From positions 1 to 64,000 of the forward strand of contig NZ_JBHZGL010000011.1 in NCBI RefSeq assembly GCF_051900415.1: 64,000 bases of DNA, in the 5' to 3' direction. Source of the DNA: Frateuria_A sp051900415 (GTDB taxonomy: Bacteria; Pseudomonadota; Gammaproteobacteria; Xanthomonadales; Rhodanobacteraceae). The position numbers and the translations under genes are program-made. Under the pieces are notes generated by a model, which made no database searches, was not told the origin of the DNA, and was given only the letters and a program-made list of their open reading frames with translations. Shown here in pieces: positions 9,421-18,050 of this stretch (position 1 is the stretch's first letter; each line of letters starts with the position of its first letter).

Positions 9421-9752
9421 GCAATCGCGTCGTCCCCCGGCAACAGCAACTCGCCAACCGCATCCACACGCAGGCCGACCGCGTGGCTGGCGTGGTTGAG
9501 CATCACCACGCGCACGCTGTCCGAGTCGCCATCGCGCGGCGGCAGGCCGAGCCGGCGGCGTCCGTCGAGGACCGGCACCACACGCCCGCGCAAGTGGCGG
9601 ATGCCGAGCAGGTCCGACGCCGCACCGGGCACCGGCGTCACTTCGCCGATGCGGATCACCTCGCTCACCTGCGTCAGCGGCGCGGCGTAGGCCTGGCCGT
9701 CGAGTTGGAAGGTAAGCCAGTGCTGGGTGTTCGAGGCGGCCGGAGCATTCAT
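9291..9752 (-). CDS. cheW: Chemotaxis coupling protein CheW
   Basis: 153 residues, a single CheW (SH3-like) domain over its whole length. It starts with WLTFQLDGQAYAAPL, the usual first strand, contains the GIRHLRGRVVPVLD signature near 50-63 and ends with a GVLPWKGGFVALLDV strand. CheW links chemoreceptors to CheA at the inner face of the membrane. It is the last gene of the long flagellar/chemotaxis series, 31 bases after motD. Its 3' end is duplicated downstream. Confidence 0.93.
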   Translation of the reverse strand: MNAPAASNTQHWLTFQLDGQAYAAPLTQVSEVIRIGEVTPVPGAASDLLGIRHLRGRVVPVLDGRRRLGLPPRDGDSDSVRVVMLNHASHAVGLRVDAVGELLLPGDDAIAPPPPGRAVRVDDPVIGVLPWKGGFVALLDVRRMCRLPESDAA

Positions 9753-9783
9753 GGTCTGGATTTCATGGTGGTGGCGGCGCGGC

Positions 9784-10809
9784 TTATTTGCCGAGCCCGG
9801 GCGTGACGATCAGCGGCGCTTCGACGACGTGCAGCGCCGCCTTGGGCAGGTTCTGCCGCGCTCCGGCCTTGGCCAGCCCTGCGCCCGGCGGCACCGGTTC
9901 GGTGGCGTTGGCGGGCAGCGCGGCATCGGCGAGCTGGCCGACGCGGTCGGCGTCGCCTGAATAGCGGGTCGGCGTGGCATGGTCGCTCAGCACGACCACC
10001 AGCACGCGGCGGTTGCGGTTGCGGCCTTCCACGGTGGCGTTGTCGGCGGTCGGGCGGAACTGCCCCCAGCCGATGATGCCCAGCCGTGCGGGGCTCACGC
10101 CGTGCTCGGTAAACAGTCGCGCCACGCTGGCGGCGCGGGCGGCAGACAGCTCCCAGTTGGACGGATAGACGGCCGTGTTGATGGGCTTGTCGTCGGTGTA
10201 GCCTTCGATCCGCAGCGGGTTGCCGAACGGCGCCAGGATGCCGCCCAGGTTGCTGAGCACCACGTCGGCCTGGCGCGAGAGCTGCGCCACGCCGCTGGGA
10301 AACAGGATATCGGTGCGGATCTCGATCTCCAGCCAGTTCGGCGTGCGCCGCACGACCACCTGCTGTTTGTCGATCAGGGGCTGCAGCGCCTTCTCGACCT
10401 CGTGCTGGATGCGCGTGAGGTTGGCCTGGCGTTGCGCCTCCTGCGCGGCCTGCACGTCGCGCATGGTCTCGTGCGGGGCGCGCTGGGCGACGACCCGCCG
10501 CGGCGCCGGACGCAGCGGAATGGGCACCGCCACCGGCGCAGCGGCGGCGCCGGGCTGGCTCTGCGGCGCGGCGATGGCCGGATCGACGTTGTGCGGCTTG
10601 GCGTTCGTCGGCGGCATCGGCGCGATCACGTGGCTGGAGCCGTTGAACGCCTCGATGATGGACTCGGACATCACCCGGTACTTGCCCTCGTTGACCACCG
10701 AGACCGCGTACATCACCACGAAGAACGCGAGCAGCAGCGTCATCAGGTCGGCGTAGGGGATCGCCCAGGCCTCGTGATTGACGTGGTCCTCGTGGTGTTT
10801 GCGTTTCAT
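9784..10809 (-). CDS. motD: Flagellar stator protein MotD (MotB-type, peptidoglycan-binding)
   Basis: 341 residues from the ATG at 10809, chosen because GAGG lies eight bases upstream; a GTG three codons earlier is poorly spaced. The short basic N terminus is followed by one membrane helix at about 21-39 that begins with the proton-binding Asp21 (PYADLMTLLLAFF). A Pro/Ala-rich linker follows, then an OmpA-like peptidoglycan-binding domain at about 165-275 (EGYTDDKPINTA, NRNRRV). It pairs with the MotC-like protein to form an ion-conducting stator. In pseudomonads the motCD stator supports swarming; a second motAB set may lie elsewhere. Confidence 0.9.
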   Translation of the reverse strand: MKRKHHEDHVNHEAWAIPYADLMTLLLAFFVVMYAVSVVNEGKYRVMSESIIEAFNGSSHVIAPMPPTNAKPHNVDPAIAAPQSQPGAAAAPVAVPIPLRPAPRRVVAQRAPHETMRDVQAAQEAQRQANLTRIQHEVEKALQPLIDKQQVVVRRTPNWLEIEIRTDILFPSGVAQLSRQADVVLSNLGGILAPFGNPLRIEGYTDDKPINTAVYPSNWELSAARAASVARLFTEHGVSPARLGIIGWGQFRPTADNATVEGRNRNRRVLVVVLSDHATPTRYSGDADRVGQLADAALPANATEPVPPGAGLAKAGARQNLPKAALHVVEAPLIVTPGLGK

Positions 10810-10853
10810 GCGACGCACCTCGCGATCGGCTCCTCTCGCCGAGTGCGGGGATT

Positions 10854-10920
10854 CTGTAGGAGCGCACCTGTGCGCGCCCGGGATCCATGGCGGTCGCGCA
10901 CAGGTGCGCTCCCACAGGGG
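10854..10920. repeat. Inverted pair of GTAGGAGCGC-type REP elements
   Basis: TGTAGGAGCGCACCTGTGCG at the left is mirrored by CGCACAGGTGCGCTCCCACA at the right around a short GC-rich centre. This is the classic REP doublet head (GTAG tetranucleotide followed by a stem) seen in pseudomonads and xanthomonads. It fills the motC-motD gap and may attenuate transcription or stabilise mRNA inside the operon. Confidence 0.8.
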
Positions 10921-10945
10921 CTTCCGTGAGCGACGGAGAACCGGT

Positions 10946-11686
10946 TCACGACAGATACCCCTGCAGCTTGGCCTCGATCTGCCGCGGGTTGTCTCCTTCG
11001 GCGATCGACACCAGCCCCTCGACGAGGATCTCGCGCATCTGGGTCTGCTTGCGCACCAGGCCCTTGAGCCGTGCCGACATCGGCAGCATAAGCAGGTTGG
11101 CCAGCGCCACGCCGTAGATGGTCGCGACGAAGGCGGCGGCGATGCCGTGGCCGAGCTTGCTCGGGTCGGCCAGGTTTTGCATCACCGCCATCAGGCCCAT
11201 GACCGCGCCGATGATGCCCATGGTCGGCGAGTAGATGCCGGCGTTCTCGAACACCTTGGCGGCGACCAGTTCGTTGTGTTCGCGCGCCTCCATCTCGACT
11301 TCGAGCACGCCGCGGATCGCCTCCGGCTCGCCGCCATCGACCAGCATCTGCAGGCCCTTGCGGACGAACCCGTCGTTCTCCTCGTCGATCGCCGGCTCCA
11401 GGCCGAGCAGGCCCTGGCGACGGGAGATTTCGCTCCAGGCGATGATGCGGGTGATCAGGTCGGACGGCTGGAACACCGGCGGCCGGTAGACCATCGGCAG
11501 CATGCCCAGCGCGCGGCGGAGCACGCTGCCGGGCGTCTGCACCATCAGCGCGGCGACGGTGCCGGCAAAGACGATCACGAACGCGGCCGGGTTGACCAGC
11601 GCGCCGATCGTGGAGCCTTTCAGGATGGTGCCGACGATGATGACCAGGAAGGCCAGGATCGTGCCGACGAGGCTCACCAGATCCAT
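10946..11686 (-). CDS. motC: Flagellar stator protein MotC (MotA-type)
   Basis: 246 residues, the usual MotA/MotC length. Two N-terminal membrane helices (about 4-24 and 33-50) precede a cytoplasmic domain with charged residues that would engage FliG. Two C-terminal helices follow, containing the conserved SPTMGIIGAVMGL segment near 150-165 and the AAFVATIYGVALANL segment near 183-200. It forms the stator with MotD. Its start lies one base below the end of cheA, so translation is probably coupled. CheB, which separates cheA and motC in Pseudomonas, is absent here. Confidence 0.93.
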   Translation of the reverse strand: MDLVSLVGTILAFLVIIVGTILKGSTIGALVNPAAFVIVFAGTVAALMVQTPGSVLRRALGMLPMVYRPPVFQPSDLITRIIAWSEISRRQGLLGLEPAIDEENDGFVRKGLQMLVDGGEPEAIRGVLEVEMEAREHNELVAAKVFENAGIYSPTMGIIGAVMGLMAVMQNLADPSKLGHGIAAAFVATIYGVALANLLMLPMSARLKGLVRKQTQMREILVEGLVSIAEGDNPRQIEAKLQGYLS

Positions 11687-11687
11687 G

Positions 11688-13625
11688 TCAGCCCGCCGCC
11701 CTCAGTGACGGCAGCAGTTGCCCGCCATCGTCGGCCAGGCCGGCCAGGTCGAGCACCAGCGCGAGCCGGCCATCGCCGGTGACGGTGGCGCCGGCGATGC
11801 CGGGCAGGCCCTCGAACAGCGGACCGAGCGGCTTGGCCATGACGTCCTCGCGGCCGAGCACCTCGTGCACCAGGCAGCCCATGCGCTGGTGGCCGATGTG
11901 CAGCACCACGACATGGCGCGGCGCGGCGCCGAGCACGCCAGCCCAGCCGGCCAGGTCGCCCAGCGGCAGCGCGCGGCCACGGTGATTGGCGACCAGGCGG
12001 CCGTCGAGCATGCGGTCCTGGCCGGCGGACAGTTCGAACACTTCCTCCACGTTGGACAGCGGCAACGCGAACAGACGCGGACCCACGCGCACCATCAGCA
12101 CGCGCAGGATCGCCAGAGTCAGCGGCACGGTCAGTTCCAGCTCGCTGCCCTGGCCCAGCTTCGAGCGCACCGCGAGGGTGCCGCCCAGTTCCGCCACGCG
12201 CGTCTTGACCACGTCCATGCCGACGCCGCGGCCGGAGATGTCGGAGATCTGCGCCGCGGTGGAAAAGCCCGGGCGGAAGATCAGCTCGTAGCATTCGTTC
12301 TCGGTCAGGCGCGCGGCCTGGGCCTCGTCGATGACGCCCTTCTCCACCGCCTTGCGCTTGAGCACTTCGGGGTTCATGCCGTGGCCGTCGTCGCTCACCG
12401 CGATGACGATGCGCTCGCCGCGCTGGCTGGCGGAAAGCCGCACGGTGCCGCGACGGGACTTGCCGACCTTGGCGCGCTCCTCGGGCATTTCCAGCCCGTG
12501 GTCGAGCGCGTTGCGCAGCAGGTGGATCAGCGGATCGGCCAGTGCCTCGACCAGGCTGCGGTCCAGATCCGTGCCCTCGCCTTCGGTGACCAGGTCCACT
12601 TCCTTGCCGAGCTGCCGGGCAAGGTCGCGCACGATGCGCGGGAAACGCTGGAACAGCCGGCCGACCGGCTGCATGCGCATGGCCAGCACGGCGCCCTGCA
12701 TTTCGTCGGCTACGCGGTCCAGTTCGGCCGCGGCCTGCGCCAGCGTCTCGTCGCCGCTTTTCTGCGCCAGGCTCTGCAGGCGGTTACGGACCAGCACCAG
12801 CTCGCCGGCGCGGTTGACCAGCGCGTCGAGTCGGCCGGTGTCCACACGAACGCTCGTTTCCGCTGGCGCGGCCGCGCGGGCGGGCGCCGGCGCAGGAGCC
12901 GGCGCGGCAGGCGGCGGCGCCGCTACCGGCACGGCACCGGGCGCGGCGCCCTTGCCATGCAGATTGTCGAGCAGGGCCTCGAATTCGTCGTCGGCGATGG
13001 TGTTGCCGACCGCCGGCGCGGCGTTTGCACCCGGCGCGGCGGTGCCGTGCAGGTTATCCAGCAGCGCTTCGAACTCGTCGTCGTTGATGGTCGCGGGAGC
13101 GGGCGCGGCCGGCGCCACGGTTCCCGGGGCGGCGGTGCCGTACAGGCTGTCCAGCAGCGCTTCGAACTCACTGTCGTCGATGCTGCCGTCGGCCGGCGGT
13201 GCGGCCACGGGCGCGGCGACCGGCGGCGGTGCCGGTGCGGGCGCCGCGCCGGGCATCAAACGCTTGAGCAGCGCCGGCGGCGGCATGTCCATGGACGCGC
13301 CGCTGCGCAACGCATCCATCATCGCGTTGAGCAGATCGAGCGCTTCGAGCAGCGCGTCCATTTTTGCCGAGTCCAGCACCAGCGCGCCGTTGCGGGCGAC
13401 GTTGAGCAGGTCTTCGGCGTGATGGCACAGCTGCACCATCGGCTCGATGGCGAGGAAGCCCGCGCCACCCTTGACCGTGTGGAATGCCCGGAACACCGCG
13501 TTGAGCAGTTCGCCATCGCGCGGATTGGCTTCCAGCTCGACCAGTTGTTCCGACAGGCGCTCGACCAGTTCCCCGGCCTCGACCAGGAAATCGTCGCGCA
13601 GTTCGGCGTCGAGCGAGGGGTCCAT
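11688..13625 (-). CDS. cheA: Chemotaxis histidine kinase CheA
   Basis: 645 residues. P1 (HPt) domain at 1-115 with phospho-accepting His49 (AFHTVKGGAGF). Residues 116-255 are an Ala/Pro-rich linker without a recognisable P2 domain, carrying three near-identical peptides at 151-163, 181-194 and 211-224 (DDEFEALLDNLHG). P3 dimerisation follows at about 258-320, then the P4 ATPase with N-box LLRNALDHG and G-boxes DDGHGM and GRGVGMDVV, and a P5 CheW-like domain from about 510. CheA autophosphorylates on ATP in receptor arrays and phosphorylates CheY. It is encoded after cheZ. Confidence 0.96.
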   Translation of the reverse strand: MDPSLDAELRDDFLVEAGELVERLSEQLVELEANPRDGELLNAVFRAFHTVKGGAGFLAIEPMVQLCHHAEDLLNVARNGALVLDSAKMDALLEALDLLNAMMDALRSGASMDMPPPALLKRLMPGAAPAPAPPPVAAPVAAPPADGSIDDSEFEALLDSLYGTAAPGTVAPAAPAPATINDDEFEALLDNLHGTAAPGANAAPAVGNTIADDEFEALLDNLHGKGAAPGAVPVAAPPPAAPAPAPAPARAAAPAETSVRVDTGRLDALVNRAGELVLVRNRLQSLAQKSGDETLAQAAAELDRVADEMQGAVLAMRMQPVGRLFQRFPRIVRDLARQLGKEVDLVTEGEGTDLDRSLVEALADPLIHLLRNALDHGLEMPEERAKVGKSRRGTVRLSASQRGERIVIAVSDDGHGMNPEVLKRKAVEKGVIDEAQAARLTENECYELIFRPGFSTAAQISDISGRGVGMDVVKTRVAELGGTLAVRSKLGQGSELELTVPLTLAILRVLMVRVGPRLFALPLSNVEEVFELSAGQDRMLDGRLVANHRGRALPLGDLAGWAGVLGAAPRHVVVLHIGHQRMGCLVHEVLGREDVMAKPLGPLFEGLPGIAGATVTGDGRLALVLDLAGLADDGGQLLPSLRAAG

Positions 13626-13637
13626 CGCCGCCCCGCC

Positions 13638-14279
13638 TCAGAACCCGAATTCGCTGAGCAGGCGGTCCGCCTCGTCCTGGCCGGAGATCTTCTCCACCAC
13701 CGGCGGCGGCTCGCGGCCGGACAGCGCGCCGGTCAGGCGAACCAGCTCCAGCAGCGAGGACTCCACCGACTCGATGAAGTTGACGACTTTCTTGATGCGC
13801 TGGCCGGACAGGTCCTGCCAGGACTGCGCCATCACCATGTCGTTGAGGCCATCGCGGCAGTTGCCGGCGAACGCACTGGCCTGGCGCGCCAGGTCGGCGA
13901 CCGGATCGCACGGTGCGGCCGAGGCGAGCACCTGCTCGGCGCTCTGCGCCAGCGCGTCGGCCTCGGGGCTCATCCGTTCGGCGAAATCGATGCTGCGATG
14001 GGCCGCCTGCGCGCTCATCTCCAGCACGTCGTTCAGATGCTTGCGCACGTCGGCCACGCGGCCGGGCACGCCTTCCTGCGCCAGGTCGTTGCCGAGCCGG
14101 CTGACCGCGCCGTGCAGGTCGCGCGCGAGCAGGCCCAGCGCACGGAACAGGTGCTGTTCGCGCTGGCGCACCAGCGCGTCGAGCGCCTGCTCGAACGCAG
14201 CGCCATCGGCGCTGTTGAGCAGATCGTGCAGCTCGGCCGGCAGCGCGGTTTCGTCGAAGGTGGACAGGACGGCGCTCAT
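13638..14279 (-). CDS. cheZ: CheY-P phosphatase CheZ
   Basis: 213 residues, mostly helical. The catalytic stretch QDLSGQ (Asp156, Gln160) corresponds to QDLTGQ of enterobacterial CheZ, in which the Asp and Gln position water on CheY-P. The C-terminal peptide DEADRLLSEFGF matches the CheY-binding tail of CheZ. The gene overlaps the end of cheY by four bases (ATGA), so the phosphatase and its substrate are translationally coupled. Confidence 0.94.
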   Translation of the reverse strand: MSAVLSTFDETALPAELHDLLNSADGAAFEQALDALVRQREQHLFRALGLLARDLHGAVSRLGNDLAQEGVPGRVADVRKHLNDVLEMSAQAAHRSIDFAERMSPEADALAQSAEQVLASAAPCDPVADLARQASAFAGNCRDGLNDMVMAQSWQDLSGQRIKKVVNFIESVESSLLELVRLTGALSGREPPPVVEKISGQDEADRLLSEFGF

Positions 14280-14683
14280 GCGCTGGCTCCCGCGGCGGCA
14301 AGGCGCTCGAAGATCTTGGTGAGCTTCTCCTTCAGCGTGACCGCGTTGAACGGCTTGACGATGTAGCCGTTCACGCCCGCCTGGGCGGCGGCGATGATCT
14401 GGTCGCGGTTGTTCTCGGCGGTGACCATCAGCACCGGCAGGCCCTTGAGCGAGGGCTCAGCGCGGATCGCGCGCAACAGGTCGATGCCGGTCATGTTGGG
14501 CATGTTCCAGTCGGTCACGACCATGTCGAAGGGCTGGGTCTTCAGCATGGTCATCGCGTTGTTGCCGTCGTCGGCTTCCTGGATCAGCGTGTTGGTGAAG
14601 CCCAGCTCCACCAGCAGGTTCCTGACGATGCGCCGCATGGTGGAGAAATCGTCCACCACGAGGATTTTCATGTTCTTGTCCAT
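14276..14683 (-). CDS. cheY: Chemotaxis response regulator CheY
   Basis: 135 residues, a stand-alone receiver domain. Asp11/Asp12, the phospho-acceptor Asp58 (VVTDWNMP), Thr88, aromatic Tyr107 and Lys110 (VKPF) are all present. Phosphorylated CheY binds FliM/FliN at the motor and changes rotation. The ATG at 14683 has GAGGA about six bases upstream. It stands between fliA and cheZ, as in Pseudomonas. Confidence 0.96.
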   Translation of the reverse strand: MDKNMKILVVDDFSTMRRIVRNLLVELGFTNTLIQEADDGNNAMTMLKTQPFDMVVTDWNMPNMTGIDLLRAIRAEPSLKGLPVLMVTAENNRDQIIAAAQAGVNGYIVKPFNAVTLKEKLTKIFERLAAAGASA

Positions 14684-14728
14684 TGGTTCCTCTTGGTAGG
14701 GAATGGGGAATGGTTGATCGTCAATGGT

Positions 14729-15532
14729 TCAGCGCGGGGCGGAGCGATCGGCCTGGGCACGCCGGCTTTTGCCTTTGCGATTGCCCATGTCCGATTCCTC
14801 GCTCCCGTCCCGCCAATCGCCCAGGCGCGCGCGCAGCCGCACGATCGCCTGGCCATGGATCTGGCACACGCGCGACTCGGTCACGCCGAGCACGGCGCCG
14901 ATTTCCTTCAGGTTCAATTCCTGCTCGTAATAGAGCGACATGACCAGCTGCTCGCGCTCGGGCAGGCCGGAGATGCCGTCGATCAGCGCCTGGCGCAGAC
15001 CTTCCTGCTCGATGCTCTCGGCCGGCCCCAGGTTGCCCTGGTCGACCACGTCGAAGGCGGGCGCGCCGTCGCCGTCATCCGGCGCGGTCAGGCTGAGCAG
15101 GCGCGCGCTGGCGGCATCGGCGAGGATCGCGTGGTACTCCTCCGCGCTCACGCCAAGCCGCTTGATCACCTCGGCGTCCTCGGCGTCGGCGCCGGTCTCG
15201 ATCTCGATCTGGCGCACCACCTCGGCCACTTCGCGCACCTTGCGGTGCACCGAACGCGGGGTCCAGTCGGTCTTGCGCAGCTCGTCGAGCATGGCGCCGC
15301 GGATACGGATGCCGGCGTAGGTCTCGAAGCTGGCGGCGCGGTCGGTGGCGTAGTGCCGCGCGGCTTCCAGCAGCCCGATCATGCCGGACTGGATCAGGTC
15401 GCCCACGTCCACGCTGGGCGGCAGCCGGCCCATCAGGTGATAGGCAATACGACGCACCAGTGGCGCGTGCTGGCGCACCAACTCATCCGCACTCTGTTTT
15501 TGCAGCTGGAGATATTCCGATGCCACGCTCAT
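14729..15532 (-). CDS. fliA: Sigma-28 factor for late flagellar genes, FliA
   Basis: 267 residues, slightly longer than usual because of a basic C-terminal tail after the helix-turn-helix. Region 2 is visible in LVRRIAYHLMGRLPPSV and DLIQSGMIGLLEAA, region 3 follows, and region 4 contains LNLKEIGAVLGVTESRVCQI. It directs RNA polymerase to boxes like TAAAGTTT and GCCGATAA; several such boxes are present in this window. FlgM is its antisigma factor. It starts one base after the end of fleN. Confidence 0.95.
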   Translation of the reverse strand: MSVASEYLQLQKQSADELVRQHAPLVRRIAYHLMGRLPPSVDVGDLIQSGMIGLLEAARHYATDRAASFETYAGIRIRGAMLDELRKTDWTPRSVHRKVREVAEVVRQIEIETGADAEDAEVIKRLGVSAEEYHAILADAASARLLSLTAPDDGDGAPAFDVVDQGNLGPAESIEQEGLRQALIDGISGLPEREQLVMSLYYEQELNLKEIGAVLGVTESRVCQIHGQAIVRLRARLGDWRDGSEESDMGNRKGKSRRAQADRSAPR

Positions 15533-15533
15533 G

Positions 15534-16478
15534 TCACCACCCCGACGCCGTCACGGCCTGGCCACCGAAAAAAGCGATGCGGTCCAGGCCCGCGCGCGCG
15601 GGTTCCTCCCAGTTATCGACCGCACCTGCCAATTGCTTGAATGCCTGCGACGAACGCGCTGCCGGCCACATGTCCACCACCGCGCTCTGGCGCCGGATGG
15701 CCTGCTTGAGCCGCTCGTCCTGCGGCACGAAACCCATGAAGTCCAGCACCACGTCCAGGAAGCGGTCGCTGACCTTGGCCAGCTTCTGGTGCAACGCGCG
15801 GGCCTCGCCCAGGTTGCGCACCAGGTTGGCGACGAAGCGGAACCGACGCACGCCGAAGTCGCGGGAGAGGACCTTGATCAGCGCGTAGGCGTCGGTGAGC
15901 GAAGCGGGCTCGTCGCACACCACCAGCACTACGTCGTCGGTCGCGGCGGCGAACATCGCCACGTTGTCCGACAGGCCGGCGGCGGTATCGACCAGCAGGT
16001 AGTCCGGTGGTTTGGGCAGCTCGTCAAACGCGCGGATCACCGCGGCATGTTCGCCGTTGCCCAGTTGCGCCAGCCGCCGCGCACCGGAGCCGCCGGGGAT
16101 CACCTTGAGCCCGTGCGGGGCTTCCAGCACCAGCTCCTCCAGCGTGGCCGTGCCATCCAGGAGGTGGCCCAGGTGGCGCGAGGGCGCCAGGCCGAGCAGC
16201 ACGTCGACGTTGGCCAGGCCCATGTCGGCATCCAGCAGCATCACCTCGTGCCCGGCCATCGCCAGGCTCATGCCGAGGTTGACCGCCACGGTGGTCTTGC
16301 CGACGCCGCCCTTGCCGCCGGCCACCGCGATCGCGCGGCAGCGGCGGCGCGGCGCGCCTGCATTGACCGCCTGGTGCGGCCGGTGCGGTGCAGGCGGCGC
16401 GCTGTCGCGCTCGCCCGTGATCGCGTTGAACATGTCTTTCAAGCCCCACGCCTGATTCATTGCAAGGATTCCGCTCAT
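15534..16478 (-). CDS. fleN: Flagellar number regulator FleN/FlhG (MinD-like ATPase)
   Basis: 314 residues from 16478, where ATGA overlaps the flhF stop; an in-frame ATG at 16460 is an equally usable start. A deviant Walker A motif GGKGGVGKTT lies at 54-63 and the switch DADMGLANVD follows. The N-terminal helix (NQAWGLKDMF) resembles the FlhF-stimulating activation helix of FlhG. With FlhF it sets flagellar position and number, and in pseudomonads it restrains FleQ. Confidence 0.92.
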   Translation of the reverse strand: MSGILAMNQAWGLKDMFNAITGERDSAPPAPHRPHQAVNAGAPRRRCRAIAVAGGKGGVGKTTVAVNLGMSLAMAGHEVMLLDADMGLANVDVLLGLAPSRHLGHLLDGTATLEELVLEAPHGLKVIPGGSGARRLAQLGNGEHAAVIRAFDELPKPPDYLLVDTAAGLSDNVAMFAAATDDVVLVVCDEPASLTDAYALIKVLSRDFGVRRFRFVANLVRNLGEARALHQKLAKVSDRFLDVVLDFMGFVPQDERLKQAIRRQSAVVDMWPAARSSQAFKQLAGAVDNWEEPARAGLDRIAFFGGQAVTASGW

Positions 16479-17926
16479 GCCTGCGCCACCATCGTCCCGA
16501 AGCGTTCGGCCAGCATCGCCTCGTCGGCGGCCGGCGTATTGCCCTTGAGCGCCTGCGCGGCGCGACATACCAGCAGGCGTGCGTCGGCGGCGGCGATGTC
16601 CTCGGGCACGCGCTGGCCGTCGGTGGTGTAGTCCAGCGCCAGCCGGTGGCGGATCAGCACCGACAGTGCGCCGCCGAGGCTGGGCGCCTCGTCGAGTTTG
16701 GTCAGGATCGCCGCGTGCGGCTTGACCGGCAGGTAGGCACGCACGGCGTCGTCCAGCGACTGCGCCTGCGCGTTGGCGGCCAGCACCAGGCAGGCGCGCA
16801 GTTCGCCGGCCTCGCGCAGCGCGTCCAGTTGTTCGGCCAGCCGCGGGTCGTTGCCGGCAAGGCCCGCGGTGTCGACCAGCACGGTGTGGCAGCCCTTCAG
16901 CAGCTGCAGCACCTGGCGCAGGCTGTCGGCGTCGTACGCCGGGTACACGCGCACGCCGAGCAGGCGGCCGTAGTGTTCCAGCTGCGCGGCGGCGCCGATG
17001 CGGTAATGGTCGGTACTGACCAGCGCGACCTGCGAGGCGCCGTGGCGCACCACCGCCCGCGCCGCGAGCTTCGCCAGCGTGGTGGTCTTGCCCACGCCGG
17101 TCGGGCCGACTAGCGCGGTGACGCCGGCTTCGTCCGAGCGGCCACGGCCGCTGACGGCGATGCCGCGGCTGAGCATGCCCAGCGGCAGGTAGCGCGCCTG
17201 TTCGGGCGTCATCTGCGGCGGCAGTTCATCGGCCAGCGCGCGGGCGACGTCGGCGTCGATGCCGAGCCGGGTCAGTTCGCGCAGTACACGGGTGTGCATC
17301 GGCTGGCGGCGTTCCATGTCGTTCCAGGCCAGGCTGGAGAGCTGCATCTCGAGCATCTCGCGCAGGCTGGACAGTTCGGCGCGCATGCGCACGGTGTCCT
17401 GTGCGGCGCGCTCGATCAGCGGATGGACCGCCGGCTCGGCGGGCGTCTCGGTGGCCGGGGCTTGCGGCTGGGATGCCCGGGCCCGGGCCTGCGCCTGGCC
17501 CAGGCCATCGGCTTGGGCCGAAGGCGCCACATGCGAAGCGCGTGCCTCCGTGCGGACCGGCCGCTGTTCCCTCTGCGCCGGCACTGCCGCGGGAGCGGGC
17601 TGGGGAGACGTTGCGGTGGCTTCGGCTGGCGTCGAACGATTGGCGACCGCCAGCGTTTCGACGCGCGCCTCACGCACGGGCGGGGGCGGCGGAGGCGGCG
17701 TGGAAGCACGCACCGGCAACGCCGGCGGCTCCGCGGCCGGCGCGGGCGCTGCGCCGTGGCGCGCGGCTTCGCGCACCAGCGCCTCGTCGTAATCGACGGC
17801 GGCGATGATTTCGATGCCTTCGTCAATCTTGCGCGTGGACAGGATCACCGCATCCGGGCCCTGCTCCTCGCGCACTTCGCGCATCGCCTGACGCATGTCC
17901 GGCGCTACGAACCGTTTGATCTTCAT
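16475..17926 (-). CDS. flhF: Flagellar placement GTPase FlhF
   Basis: 483 residues. An N-terminal B domain of about 50 residues (MKIKRFVAPDMRQAMREV) is followed by a Pro/Ala-rich linker at about 60-165, an N domain, and an SRP-type G domain with P-loop GPTGVGKT at 274-281, DTAGL and TKLDEA. FlhF marks the pole where the flagellum is built. It overlaps fleN by four bases and follows flhA after a 122-base gap. Confidence 0.95.
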   Translation of the reverse strand: MKIKRFVAPDMRQAMREVREEQGPDAVILSTRKIDEGIEIIAAVDYDEALVREAARHGAAPAPAAEPPALPVRASTPPPPPPPVREARVETLAVANRSTPAEATATSPQPAPAAVPAQREQRPVRTEARASHVAPSAQADGLGQAQARARASQPQAPATETPAEPAVHPLIERAAQDTVRMRAELSSLREMLEMQLSSLAWNDMERRQPMHTRVLRELTRLGIDADVARALADELPPQMTPEQARYLPLGMLSRGIAVSGRGRSDEAGVTALVGPTGVGKTTTLAKLAARAVVRHGASQVALVSTDHYRIGAAAQLEHYGRLLGVRVYPAYDADSLRQVLQLLKGCHTVLVDTAGLAGNDPRLAEQLDALREAGELRACLVLAANAQAQSLDDAVRAYLPVKPHAAILTKLDEAPSLGGALSVLIRHRLALDYTTDGQRVPEDIAAADARLLVCRAAQALKGNTPAADEAMLAERFGTMVAQA

Positions 17927-17937
17927 GGCTTGCTCCG

Positions 17938-18050
17938 CAAGCGGGATTCGGCATTCGGGATTTGGGATTCGCTAAAAGCGGGCCGGCCGCATGACCGTGG
18001 CGCCCTTGGCTGTTGCGAATCTCGAATCCCGAATCTCATATCCCGGCTCT
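17938..18050. repeat. GATTCGGGATTC-type inverted repeats between flhA and flhF
   Basis: The left side reads GGGATTCGGCATTCGGGATT and the right side GCGAATCTCGAATCCCGAAT, so the two arms are mirrored. This kind of short repetitive sequence is common between genes in Xanthomonadaceae. It fills most of the gap and contains no gene. A promoter for flhF was not identified. Confidence 0.6.

Noticed and set aside
9157..9806. Plus-strand frames across cheW
   Set aside because: They read through REP palindromes and the antisense of cheW.
11718..14366. Open frame of about 880 codons on the plus strand
   Set aside because: Antisense to cheA and cheZ, with no recognisable domain or good start.
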